Under the pieces are notes generated by a model. The model was given only the letters and a program-made list of their open reading frames with translations, did not search any database and was not told the DNA's origin. Below are positions 1 through 6,740 of a stretch of 11,655 bases of DNA, one piece after another (the stretch's first letter is position 1; every line of letters starts with the position of its first letter). The position numbers were made by a program, and so were the translations under genes. Source of the DNA: Endomicrobiia bacterium (GTDB taxonomy: Bacteria; Elusimicrobiota; Endomicrobiia; Endomicrobiales; Endomicrobiaceae); NCBI GenBank assembly GCA_025998295.1, contig BNVT01000031.1, positions 1 through 11,655 on the forward strand, written 5' to 3'.

Positions 1-1
1 A

Positions 2-886
2 ATGAAACTAAAACAATGTTTGAGCATATTTATTGCATTTAGTTTTGTTTTAAGTTCTTGCGATAAAAAGAACGCTTTTCTTGTAAACAGAAGGACTGCT
101 ACTCCAGAGAAAGTAGAAGAAATAAAAAGAGCAAAAGTAGAAAAGGGAAAAGCAGCAGAAGATAAAAAAGCAGCAGAAGACAGAAATATACGTGAAGAGT
201 ACTATAAAGAGCGTACTGAAATGGATGAAGAGTATGAAAAGCTGGAAGAAAGAAAAATAGCGCTGGAAGAAGAGTGGAAAAAGCGGGAAGAGCTGGGAGA
301 AGGCGTAGCATCGTCTTCATCTTTTTCTTCAAGCTCTTCATTACTCGAAGGGCTGGAAGAGCGGGCATATCAGCTGTGGAAAGATAATGAAGTGTGGAAA
401 GAAAGATATGAAAAGGTGAAGGAGAAAGCGAAGAGAATTGGGGTGAGTTGTTGGGATAGCAAGGAAAAGCTGAAAAAAGATAAAGAAGCACGGGAAGAAG
501 TGGCAGAAAAAGAGCTGGAAGAAACGTGGGAAATGGGCAAAAAAAAAGAGCAGGAAAAACTGAGAAACACTTGGGTGGAAGAGCACAAACAAAGAGGGGA
601 TAAAAGCAAAAACATACACGAAGATGACGGTGCAGGTCAAGGTGACAATGAAGGGTGGGAAGAGTGGGAGAAAGGATGGAAAAAGCTGCAAGAAGAGAAA
701 GAACATCTGAAAAAAGAGGAAAAAGACCTGGAAGACGCACGGAAAGTGCGGAAAGTGCGGGAAGAGCTAGGAGAAGACGTATCATCGTCTTCATCTTCTT
801 CAAGCTCTTCTTCTTCAAGCTCTTCATCATCATCAACCTCTTCATCACTCGAAGGTCGGGCATATCAGCTGTGGAAAAAGAGATAG
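2..886 (+). CDS. Remaining open 5' part: polyserine, Lys/Glu-rich lipoprotein fragment
   Basis: This is the longest piece of the broken gene that keeps its own start, 294 codons. The N-terminus carries a type II (lipoprotein) signal, with a positively charged start, a hydrophobic core and Cys20 after LSS. It would be a membrane-anchored lipoprotein. After the signal, the protein is almost entirely Lys, Glu, Arg and Trp-containing charged helices, with serine tracts at codons 311-340 and 782-847. It stops six bases after an A5 run at 875-879. Adding one A there would continue as LWKKEIAWEED into the next open frame. The truncated product could still be made and exported, but it would lack the rest of the coil and the C-terminal domain. 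The base before the start is the window edge, so no ribosome binding site can be judged. Confidence 0.55.
   Translation: MKLKQCLSIFIAFSFVLSSCDKKNAFLVNRRTATPEKVEEIKRAKVEKGKAAEDKKAAEDRNIREEYYKERTEMDEEYEKLEERKIALEEEWKKREELGEGVASSSSFSSSSSLLEGLEERAYQLWKDNEVWKERYEKVKEKAKRIGVSCWDSKEKLKKDKEAREEVAEKELEETWEMGKKKEQEKLRNTWVEEHKQRGDKSKNIHEDDGAGQGDNEGWEEWEKGWKKLQEEKEHLKKEEKDLEDARKVRKVREELGEDVSSSSSSSSSSSSSSSSSSTSSSLEGRAYQLWKKR
311..340 (+). repeat. Polyserine tract 1
   Basis: Nine of ten codons are Ser (the fifth is Phe), written with TCG, TCT, TCA and AGC. The tract follows REELGEGVA and precedes LLEGLEERAYQLWK. Confidence 0.9.
623..652 (+). repeat. Intragenic repeat, copy 1 (DDGxGQxDNE motif)
   Basis: This 30-base segment encodes DDGAGQGDNE and recurs with two base changes at 1606-1635, where it encodes DDGTGQADNE. 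Together with the repeated REELGE-Ser-LEG flanks, it shows that the gene grew by internal duplication. Confidence 0.8.
782..847 (+). repeat. Polyserine tract 2
   Basis: There are 22 codons, 21 Ser and one Thr, following REELGEDV and preceding LEGRAYQLWK. The flanks repeat those of tract 1 at both the DNA and protein level. Confidence 0.9.
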
Positions 887-1962
887 CGTGGGAAGAGGAT
901 CGGAAAAATCTGAAAGAACGGCATGATATTCTGATAAAAATAGCACGGAAAGAGCGGGAAGAGCTGGGAGAAATAGAATCGTCTTCATCTTCATCTTCTT
1001 CTTCAAGCTCTTCTTCAAGCTCTTCATCTTCATCCTCCTCCTCAAGCTCTTCTTCTTCAAGCTCTTCATCTTCCTCTTCAAGCTCTTTTTCTTCAACATT
1101 TTATTATCCATTCTTTTTATCACTCAACGATTCGGAAGAGCCGGAAGAGCTGGAAAAGTGGAAACATATGAAGGAAGAACTTGCGAAAAAATGTGAAGAG
1201 TATGAAGAAAGTGATGAAAAACCATCACGGCAAAGATGGCTGGAAAAATGGGAAAAAGACTATGGATGGGCCGAAAAACATAAAAATTATGGAGTAGCAT
1301 CGTCTTCATCTTCTTCTTCAAGCTCTTCATTACCCGAAGGTCTGGAAGATCCGGATGATCAGAAGGATCTGGAATGGTGGAAAGAAAGGCAAGGGTTGAA
1401 ATGTGAGGAAGACTTTCAGAAAGCACTGGATGCGCTGAAGAAAGAGTTCGAAAGAGAGCTGGAAAAAAAACGGAAAGAGCTGAAAGAGGCGGAGGTAAAA
1501 GCGTGGGAAAATCGGGAACTACGGCGGAGAGCACGGGAAAAAAACCGGAGAACAGAGCGAACAAAGTGGAAAGAACAGATTAAAAAAAGCATAGGCGAAG
1601 GCAAAGATGACGGTACAGGTCAAGCTGACAATGAAGAAAAAGATGAGTTGGAAAAAGCATTGGAAGAGTTGGAAGCGCGGGAAGAAAAGAAGGCAAAGCA
1701 GGATGAGCGGGAAAGAGAGCGGGCAACAAGGATTAATAAAAAGTGGGTAGAGTGGCAAGCCATGGAAGCCCATCAGTTGGCAATACTGCGTTTCGAAGAA
1801 CAGGAAAAAGTGCTGCGGAAAAAAGCAAAGAAAGCACAAGTAATTGCTGAACAAAACGCTAAAAATCTGGAATTGCGCAATGCAGGTAAACAAGTGATTG
1901 ATTATAATAAAGATAGAAATGATAAACTTAAAACATACATTGATGAAGCAAAAGCAACGAGA
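880..1962 (+). CDS. Middle segment of the broken gene: charged coiled coil with polyserine, no start of its own
   Basis: This open stretch begins in phase as EIAWEEDRKNLKERHD and continues the charged coil. It contains a 36-serine tract (979-1086), a 10-serine tract (1300-1329) and long Lys/Glu/Arg helices. The frame is also open upstream to an ATG at 655. That upstream part, however, is the alternative reading of the first segment, with its Ser codons read as Phe, Ile and Lys, so 655 is not a credible start. The coding frame leaves this segment near 1957-1966. There ATR in this frame is followed by RYLPYIAEEEFIREEIGR in the next frame, which looks far more protein-like than the in-frame GICLILQKKNLLEKK that ends at 2010. 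It is part of the pseudogene, not an independent gene. Confidence 0.5.
979..1086 (+). repeat. Polyserine tract 3, 36 consecutive serines
   Basis: 36 Ser codons in a row follow REELGEIE. The tract is built from a 12-base theme, tcttcaagctct, mixed with other TCN codons. Because TCN and AGC are both used, the run is not a simple one-codon microsatellite. The theme itself suggests growth by slippage. Confidence 0.9.
1300..1329 (+). repeat. Polyserine tract 4
   Basis: Ten Ser codons follow YGVA and precede LPEGLEDPDD, the same type of flank as tract 1. Confidence 0.9.
1606..1635 (+). repeat. Intragenic repeat, copy 2 (DDGxGQxDNE motif)
   Basis: Second copy of the 30-base segment at 623-652. It lies in the frame of the middle segment, which independently supports the first frame join. 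Confidence 0.8.
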
Positions 1963-2014
1963 GGTATTTGCCTTATATTGCAGAAGAAGAATTTATTAGA
2001 GAAGAAATAGGAAG

Positions 2015-2437
2015 ATAAAAATATGGTGCTTCTATACTTACGATAAAATGCACACCTGCCATTTTTGGTACAAATCGCCTAGCGATACATATATTGGCGG
2101 AGATTGTGTTTTGTATGCTGCAGTAAGATTTTTACATCATGCGGGACAACTTGGCTATGTTGATAAAGGTTTATGGAACAAGTACACAAATCAAGAATTA
2201 AGAGATATGCTTATCGATCGACGCCTCCATATCACCCCCGATGATAAAAATGCAAATGACTATAAAGTTCCACGTAAATGGTTAGATCAGCTGGATATGG
2301 CCGCATTGCTGACTGCTCTAGGGGTATCCAGTAAATATATTTACTTTTTGTATGAGGATTATTGTACTAACCAACAACGAGACACCATCAATAAGGGGGT
2401 AGGAATGTATTTACAAACAAAAAGAAACCAAGTTTAG
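2015..2437 (+). CDS. OTU-like cysteine protease domain fragment
   Basis: An ATG at 2048 could give 129 residues, but the protein-like sequence begins upstream in the same frame (IKIWCFYTYDK) and has no obvious ribosome binding site. The fragment therefore looks like the detached domain of the broken lipoprotein. The motif GGDCVLYAAVRFL would place the nucleophilic Cys, as in DGxCLFxA of OTU proteases. NQELRDMLID matches the LR segment that usually follows, and KWLDQLDMAALLTALGV fits the WxDxxxLxALA segment. The catalytic His is missing from this frame. A candidate, NSHIEL, lies at 2446-2463 after the G5 run at 2395-2399 is corrected by one base. OTU enzymes cleave ubiquitin chains, which bacteria lack, so an intact ancestor would have acted on a eukaryotic host. 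I am only moderately sure of the family. Confidence 0.4.
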   Translation: MKIWCFYTYDKMHTCHFWYKSPSDTYIGGDCVLYAAVRFLHHAGQLGYVDKGLWNKYTNQELRDMLIDRRLHITPDDKNANDYKVPRKWLDQLDMAALLTALGVSSKYIYFLYEDYCTNQQRDTINKGVGMYLQTKRNQV

Positions 2438-2507
2438 CAAAATAAAACTCACATATTGAATTAATGAGAGTCGTTTTCTCTACCCAGAAATCACAACCCT
2501 CAAGCGA

Positions 2508-2563
2508 TAGCTCTTACGTAACTGCAAAGCTGCATGGGAGTACTACCATGTTAACAAGAGCTA
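2508..2563 (+). other. Stem-loop structure of unknown function
   Basis: TAGCTCTT at 2508-2515 pairs perfectly with AAGAGCTA at 2556-2563. Inside, CATGG (2533-2537) pairs with CCATG (2546-2550). The sequence ACCCTC occurs on each side, at 2496-2501 and 2566-2571. No T-tract follows, so it is not a typical terminator, and it does not fit a tRNA or a riboswitch I recognise. It overlaps the decayed end of the preceding pseudogene. Confidence 0.45.
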
Positions 2564-2828
2564 AGACCCTCTGGAGCCTGTAGTTTGGCGACATGCTTAA
2601 TATCTATTTTTTAAAGCTCTGCTGGACTACTCCACACTGTCGGATGGTTTGGTATAAAATAGAAGGTAATTGCAAGGTTATAAGCTGTTTATATATTACT
2701 ACGCAAAGTAATCTATAGTTAGTAAGTGATAAAACTAAGCTAACAATGTGGTAATCTGCTTGTTTTTTGAGCTACATTCAGCTGTGGCAGAATATTGTTT
2801 ACTCTCTTTGGTTAATTCTACTTTCAGA

Positions 2829-2851
2829 TTATATTAGACCTCTTACATAAC
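2829..2851 (+). repeat. Inverted repeat, left arm (23 bp)
   Basis: The sequence ttatattagacctc plus nine more bases is the reverse complement of 3413-3435 with two mismatches. The arms enclose about 560 bp that hold tandem repeats and a small minus-strand ORF, an arrangement like a small mobile element. No target duplication was identified. Confidence 0.7.
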
Positions 2852-3019
2852 TTAAGTATTAAACTCTAGAATTACAAATACTCACAACCCAAGTTAAATC
2901 GCAGTCCAAAAGGTCTTTTGTAATTACTACATCTGTCTTTAGAGACTATTTTGAACCTTTTAACAAATACTTTGACATTTTCCACTATAATCATCTGATG
3001 AAATCTCCCTATTTAGCTC

Positions 3020-3096
3020 CTTATCTTCTTTTGTCACTCGAGTGCTTCTTTGATTGAACTTCTTATCTTCTTTTGTCACTCGAGTGCTTCTTTGAT
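3020..3096. repeat. Two-copy tandem repeat, 42-bp period
   Basis: A 35-base block at 3020-3054 recurs at 3062-3096 without a change. On the minus strand one frame stays open through both copies and would encode QRSTRVTKEDK twice, 14 residues apart, but no start is evident. Confidence 0.85.
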
Positions 3097-3111
3097 CTCT
3101 TTTTTTAGGGT

Positions 3112-3220
3112 TAGTGTGTTTGTATGTATTTTGCCTAAGTCCTACTAAATCTGTATTTGCTTAGAACTAGTGTGTTTGCATGTATTTTGATTTTGAGTTC
3201 TGTTAAGTCCTGTATCTGCT
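3112..3220. repeat. Degenerate tandem repeat, about 56-bp period
   Basis: tagtgtgtttgtatgtat at 3112 recurs as tagtgtgtttgcatgtat at 3168. Both copies are followed by related sequence including taagtcct and a tgct/tgctt end. The copies have diverged more than those of the neighbouring 42-bp repeat. Confidence 0.7.
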
Positions 3221-3385
3221 TTACTCACCTACTTGCCCTATCTTTTCTTTTCTTCTCTCTTCTTCTCTCTTCTTTTCTTCTCTTCTCTCCTTGCTATCCT
3301 TGACTCTTTTATCAAATGCTTTCTTTACTCCCATTAATACTAAATCCATTACATCTGACCTAACTGCTTTCTTTTTCTGTTTCAT
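3221..3385 (-). CDS. Small Lys/Glu-rich hypothetical protein, 54 residues
   Basis: The ORF runs from an ATG at 3385 to a TAA at 3221-3223. The N-terminal half, MKQKKKAVRSDVMDLVLMGV and on, has an amphipathic, protein-like composition. The C-terminal half is a run of Lys, Arg and Glu, encoded by the conspicuous pyrimidine-rich tract seen on the plus strand near 3240-3300. Only a weak GAAG sits upstream as a possible ribosome binding site. It lies inside the 2829/3413 inverted repeats and just upstream (in its own direction) of degenerate tandem repeats, so it may be the remaining 5' part of a longer decayed gene. No family is recognised. Confidence 0.35.
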   Translation of the reverse strand: MKQKKKAVRSDVMDLVLMGVKKAFDKRVKDSKERREEKKREEERRKEKIGQVGE

Positions 3386-3412
3386 AGTACTTCTTTGTAC
3401 TTTTATGTGTTA

Positions 3413-3435
3413 GCTATGTATGAGGTCTAATATAA
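3413..3435 (-). repeat. Inverted repeat, right arm (23 bp)
   Basis: Partner of 2829-2851. It lies 27 bases upstream of the start of the small minus-strand ORF at 3221-3385. Confidence 0.7.
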
Positions 3436-3503
3436 GTTTTCTTTTGTTAAACATACCATGCTAGTATGCTACGAAAAAGATTATCAAAATAGAGACAAGT
3501 GGC

Positions 3504-3641
3504 ATGAAAGGCATCTTTTTTAGATTGGCTTTCTTTGTAACTGTACCGCTTGGCAATTTACAGATTTTAGTAGCAAAGAAAGCTGTGACTACAATATCTT
3601 TGGTACCGGTTGTAATGTCTGTTTATGTTCCTGAAGGTTGA
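3504..3641 (+). CDS. Possible small hydrophobic protein, 45 residues
   Basis: ATG at 3504 opens a 45-codon frame ending in TGA at 3639-3641. MKGIFFRLAFFVTVPLG resembles a signal peptide or a membrane segment, and a second hydrophobic stretch, TISLVPVVMSVYV, follows. No good ribosome binding site is visible. The 3' end lies 29 bases from the convergent end of the radical SAM gene. It could be the surviving 5' end of an exported protein gene, or chance. Confidence 0.25.
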   Translation: MKGIFFRLAFFVTVPLGNLQILVAKKAVTTISLVPVVMSVYVPEG

Positions 3642-3670
3642 ATCGAGGGCAAAATATCTTGCTGCAAGAG

Positions 3671-5335
3671 TTAGAGAACCAGCTTTTTTTGTTTTTGTTT
3701 ATTATTTCTATCTTTTTCCACAAAAATTTTTGTTCCTGAAATATTTTTTTCAGTGTAGTACATAAGGGTAGCATTTGTTGATGGCGTCGGTGTAAATATT
3801 TGCACCTGCTTAGGATGAATTTTTAAATTTCTCCCTATAAAATATTGTAAATTTTTCATTTCTTTGTCGCCACATCCCGGATAAGCGGCAATAAAATAAT
3901 AAGTTAAGAATTGTTTTTTGCTGTTGCTTTTGTTAAACATTTCAATAAATTGCATTAAAACTCTTGCCGGTGGTTTTCCCATAAGACTTAATACTTTGTC
4001 GTCACAATGTTCAGGGGCTATTTTCATTTGTCCGGATGTATTATTTTCAACTACATAATCAAGATATCTCTGTCCGTATTGATCGTCTGAACAAACCATA
4101 TCGTATCTTATTCCTGATGAAATAAAAACCTTTTTTACGTTCGGTAGAGCACCTACGTTCTTTAAAAGTTCAAGTTGTTGGTTATGCCCTAAAGTTAAAT
4201 TTTTGCATATTTGCGGAAACAAACAGCGTTTGCTTTCACATTTTCCAGACGTTTTATTAACAACGCACTTTGACTCAAACATATTTGCCGTAGGTCCGCC
4301 TAAATCTGTTATATATCCTTTAAAATCTTTTAGTCGAGTTATTATTTTTGCTTCGTTTAATATGGATTCTTTACTTCTGGATATAACCTCTTTGCCTTGG
4401 TGTAGAGCGATAGAACAAAAATTACATTCGCCAAAACATCCTCTATGAGTAGTAATTGAAAATTTTATTGTTTCTTGCGCTTTAACCTTCCCGAATTGTT
4501 CGTAATAGGGGTGCACTTCTCTCGTATAATCCAAATCATACACTTCATCAAGTTCTTGTGTTGAAAGAGGGGCTTGTTTGGGATTGTGTATCAGATATCT
4601 TTCAGCATGTTTTTGAACCAAAATCATTCCGTTTTGGCTGCATGCATTTTTATAAAAAGCATCAAACGCTCCAAAGAATTTGTCTTTATTTTCTTCACAT
4701 TCTTCAAACGACGGCAGTTCTTGTGCATTTTGAGGTTTTTCTCTAGATATATAACAAATGCCGTTAATGTGTGTCCAATCTCTTTTGGATTGCATGCATT
4801 GAGCAAGTTCCAACGTGTTTTTTTCTCCCATGCCATAAGCAATAATATCTGCTTTTGCGTCAAATAATATCGAACGCCTTAATGAATTATTTTTATAATC
4901 ATAGTGTACTATACGACGCAGACTTGCTTCTAGCCCGCCAAGAACTATAGGCTTAGTATTTTTAAAATACTTTCTTATAAGATTTGTATAGGCCATACAT
5001 GCTCTGTCAGGTCGTCTGTTATTGATTTCGCCTGGTGTTAAATCATCATTATTTCTAAATTTGTTTAATGCCGTATAGTTTGAAATAAGAGAGTCCATTG
5101 ATCCTGCAGACACTCCCCAAAACAGTTTTGGTTCGCCAAGTCTTGCCACATCGTTTGTCTTAACGTCAGGTTGCGCAATGATTGCAACTTTAAATCCTTT
5201 TGAATGAAGCCAGTTTCCTATAACTGCTATTCCAATAAATGGGCTATCGATATACGTGTCTCCTGATATTAAAATTATATCAGGCGCATTCCATGCAAGT
5301 TTTTGTATCTCTTCTCTAGTTGTTGGCAAAAACAT
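3671..5335 (-). CDS. ygiQ: YgiQ family radical SAM protein
   Basis: This 554-residue protein matches the YgiQ (UPF0313) family throughout. It starts FLPTTREEIQKL, contains DIILISGDTYIDSPFIG near residues 19-35, and has VLGGLEASLRRIVHYDY near 131-147. The radical SAM cluster motif CxxxCxxC is Cys300, Cys304 and Cys307 in HRGCFGECNFCSIALHQGK, and would hold a [4Fe-4S] cluster that cleaves S-adenosylmethionine. Family features continue near the C-terminus with KIAPEHCDDKVLSLMGKP and TPTPSTNATLMYYT. The substrate of this widespread cytosolic family is not established. It lacks the extra C-terminal extension of longer homologues and ends in a Lys-rich tail. The start is supported by AGGA six bases upstream. 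The gene is followed, in the same direction, by the repeat-rich gene-poor region. Confidence 0.92.
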   Translation of the reverse strand: MFLPTTREEIQKLAWNAPDIILISGDTYIDSPFIGIAVIGNWLHSKGFKVAIIAQPDVKTNDVARLGEPKLFWGVSAGSMDSLISNYTALNKFRNNDDLTPGEINNRRPDRACMAYTNLIRKYFKNTKPIVLGGLEASLRRIVHYDYKNNSLRRSILFDAKADIIAYGMGEKNTLELAQCMQSKRDWTHINGICYISREKPQNAQELPSFEECEENKDKFFGAFDAFYKNACSQNGMILVQKHAERYLIHNPKQAPLSTQELDEVYDLDYTREVHPYYEQFGKVKAQETIKFSITTHRGCFGECNFCSIALHQGKEVISRSKESILNEAKIITRLKDFKGYITDLGGPTANMFESKCVVNKTSGKCESKRCLFPQICKNLTLGHNQQLELLKNVGALPNVKKVFISSGIRYDMVCSDDQYGQRYLDYVVENNTSGQMKIAPEHCDDKVLSLMGKPPARVLMQFIEMFNKSNSKKQFLTYYFIAAYPGCGDKEMKNLQYFIGRNLKIHPKQVQIFTPTPSTNATLMYYTEKNISGTKIFVEKDRNNKQKQKKLVL

Positions 5336-5369
5336 AAAAATCCTTTAATTATTTGTTATTTCATATAAA

Positions 5370-5375
5370 ATTATA
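5370..5375 (-). promoter_or_regulatory. Candidate -10 box for ygiQ
   Basis: TATAAT occurs on the minus strand 35 bases upstream of the ygiQ start. The nearest -35-like hexamer, TTAGAC at 5390-5395, is only 14 bases away, so this is a weak call. Confidence 0.3.
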
Positions 5376-5488
5376 AAAAGTGCAAAGCTGTCTAAAGTAC
5401 ACAAACTCACTTGAAAATATTTTTAATGAACTCTTGTAAGATCTAAACAAAAGGTTAGGAGTAAAATTTGACAAACACACAAAACAAA

Positions 5489-6538
5489 CTATCGACGCAA
5501 TGTCTTAAAAACATATGGTTTATACTTTGATCTGTATTTTCTTCTATACTTTACATTTGGAATTATTTTGGTTAAAAATAACATAAAAATATAATAATAT
5601 TTATAAAAAAATTTCTCTAAATTCGAACTTTTACTGTATTTAATAAAATATTCTAAAAAATCATAACAATCATTTTTTTCAAAGTTACTGGGGAAATTAA
5701 TCGTTTTTAATAAATTAATTACTGCGGGAGTAACAGTCTCAGTATTATGCGAGCGTTCAATGCTTTGTATGATCGTTTCTATAAAAGAGTTTTTATATTT
5801 ATCAAATATTTTTTCTTCATTTAAATAAATATATATTTTTTTGGCTACTTTAAAAATATCTTCTCTTTTGTTTGATTTCCCTGTTTTATCGTTATGCAGT
5901 ATGGAGTTGTCCCTGACTCTGTAAATATAAAGGGGTTGATCTATAAAATATAATGTTTTGGATTTTGTATAAAACCGATAATAAAATTCCATATCTTCAT
6001 AAAACAATCCATTAGACCACAATACATTGTGAGTTTTTATAAAATCAAGGTTGTACAATTTATTCCATGCGTTAACAGGAAAATGGTTTATATTTTCAGG
6101 AGTAATATTGATTATTCCTTCACTGTGTTTACTGAGATAGTTGTCTTTCAAAAAATATTGTTTATTATCGTCAAAAATCTTCATATTTACCCAAACGCTG
6201 TCAAAACCTGTTTCTTCCAGTTTGTTGCAGGAGAGTTTGAACATATCAGGTTCGACATAATCGTCAGAGTCAATGCAAGCTATATACTTGCCTCCGGCCA
6301 TTTTTAGCCCGGTATTTCTTGCCGCGCCCAAACCTTTATTTATTTCAAGATCAACAATCTTTATTCTGTTATCTTTTTGGGCATATTTTTTAACTATTCG
6401 CATTGAATTATCAGTACCGCAATCATTGACGCATAATATTTCTATATCTTGAAAAGTTTGGGCTAGAACGCTTTCAAGGCATTGTTGTATATGAGATTCA
6501 ACATTATAAATTGGAATAATAACTGAAATCGTTGGCAT
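5489..6538 (-). CDS. Family 2 glycosyltransferase
   Basis: This is a 349-residue GT-A fold glycosyltransferase. The first about 110 residues form the nucleotide-sugar binding half: TISVIIPIYNVESHIQQCLES, then VNDCGTDNS near 38-45 (usually VDDGSTDNS), GLGAARNTGL at 69-78 and IDSDDYVEPDMF, where Asp90 and Asp92 form the metal-binding DxD. Later ENINHFPVNAWNKLYNLDFI and GLFYEDMEFYYRF match the acceptor-side region of this family, where the ED pair often supplies the base. Such enzymes transfer sugars to cell-surface polysaccharide or lipid carriers; sugar and acceptor cannot be told here. No strong ribosome binding site precedes the ATG. It stands alone, 153 bp upstream of ygiQ on the same strand, and no other polysaccharide genes are nearby. 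The basic C-terminus (RRKYRSKYKPYVFKTLRR) may associate with the membrane. Confidence 0.88.
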   Translation of the reverse strand: MPTISVIIPIYNVESHIQQCLESVLAQTFQDIEILCVNDCGTDNSMRIVKKYAQKDNRIKIVDLEINKGLGAARNTGLKMAGGKYIACIDSDDYVEPDMFKLSCNKLEETGFDSVWVNMKIFDDNKQYFLKDNYLSKHSEGIINITPENINHFPVNAWNKLYNLDFIKTHNVLWSNGLFYEDMEFYYRFYTKSKTLYFIDQPLYIYRVRDNSILHNDKTGKSNKREDIFKVAKKIYIYLNEEKIFDKYKNSFIETIIQSIERSHNTETVTPAVINLLKTINFPSNFEKNDCYDFLEYFIKYSKSSNLEKFFYKYYYIFMLFLTKIIPNVKYRRKYRSKYKPYVFKTLRR

Positions 6539-6740
6539 TTTTTAGTAGCATACAAAAATAACATTAAAATTTTAGACAATACACTTAAGAAACATCCAAA
6601 ATTGCCAAGTAAAAGAAGTAAAACATCGCAAAAAAGACACCGAAAGATAAGCAGGTTTTAAGAGCTTGGAAGATTTAAATCTAGAAACCGAAGAAGTGGA
6701 ATTTCCCTGATTTAATGGACAATTTAATCCCTTAATTTTT
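6539..6740. other. Intergenic, nothing identified
   Basis: AT-rich sequence upstream of the glycosyltransferase. A short plus-strand piece reading AGFKSLEDLNLETEEVEFP before a stop (near 6653-6712) looks protein-like but is far too short to support a gene. Confidence 0.4.

Larger units (their letters stand above)
2..2583 (+). pseudogene. Frameshifted lipoprotein with polyserine tracts and OTU-like C-terminal domain
   Basis: This appears to be one ancestral gene of roughly 860 codons, now split over three frames. It starts at base 2 with a lipoprotein signal: MKLKQC, a hydrophobic stretch, then the lipobox LSSC at residues 17-20. A long Lys/Glu-rich, probably coiled-coil region follows, broken by four serine tracts. 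Each frame break reads as one missing base: near 875-879 (A5), near 1957-1966, near 2011-2021 and at 2395-2399 (G5). A TAA at 2443-2445 interrupts the last piece. Joined frames give a C-terminal domain with GGDCVLYAA (2096-2122), NQELRDML, KWLDQLDMAALLTALGV and finally NSHIEL (2446-2463). This order resembles the Cys-, LR-, hydrophobic-core and His-motifs of OTU cysteine proteases. The OTU assignment is inference; the frame joins are seen directly. An active programmed frameshift at every site is unlikely. Confidence 0.6.
2584..3220. other. AT-rich stretch without a recognisable gene
   Basis: No frame here gives a convincing protein on either strand. The minus strand contains short open pieces, such as one covering the 42-base repeats (RSTRVTKEDK twice), that may be remains of a gene. 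The visible structure is the inverted repeat arm at 2829-2851 and two sets of tandem repeats at 3020-3096 and 3112-3220. Confidence 0.5.

Noticed and set aside
99..863. Long minus-strand ORF of 254 codons, and shorter ones, opposite the polyserine gene
   Set aside because: Low-complexity Leu, Phe and Lys shadows of the Glu/Ser-rich plus strand, without a plausible start or domain.
655..879. Upstream extension of the middle segment to an ATG at 655
   Set aside because: It is the alternative frame of the first segment, giving Arg-rich then Phe/Ile-rich low-complexity sequence. The real frame enters near 875-879.
874..880. Programmed -1 frameshifting at GAAAAAG
   Set aside because: The heptamer is only close to the efficient A AAA AAG, and three further breaks of the same gene lack such sites. 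Decay explains all of them together.
2508..2563. tRNA or known riboswitch
   Set aside because: No T-arm motif, acceptor end or recognised aptamer consensus.
2993..3010. Hammerhead ribozyme core (CTGATGA)
   Set aside because: No matching GAAA and stems found around it.
3020..3220. CRISPR array
   Set aside because: Only two copies per repeat, with the spacing of simple tandem duplications and no regular unique spacers or cas genes.
3589..3774. Minus-strand 61-codon ORF at the end of ygiQ
   Set aside because: Overlaps the end of ygiQ in another frame and has no features of its own.
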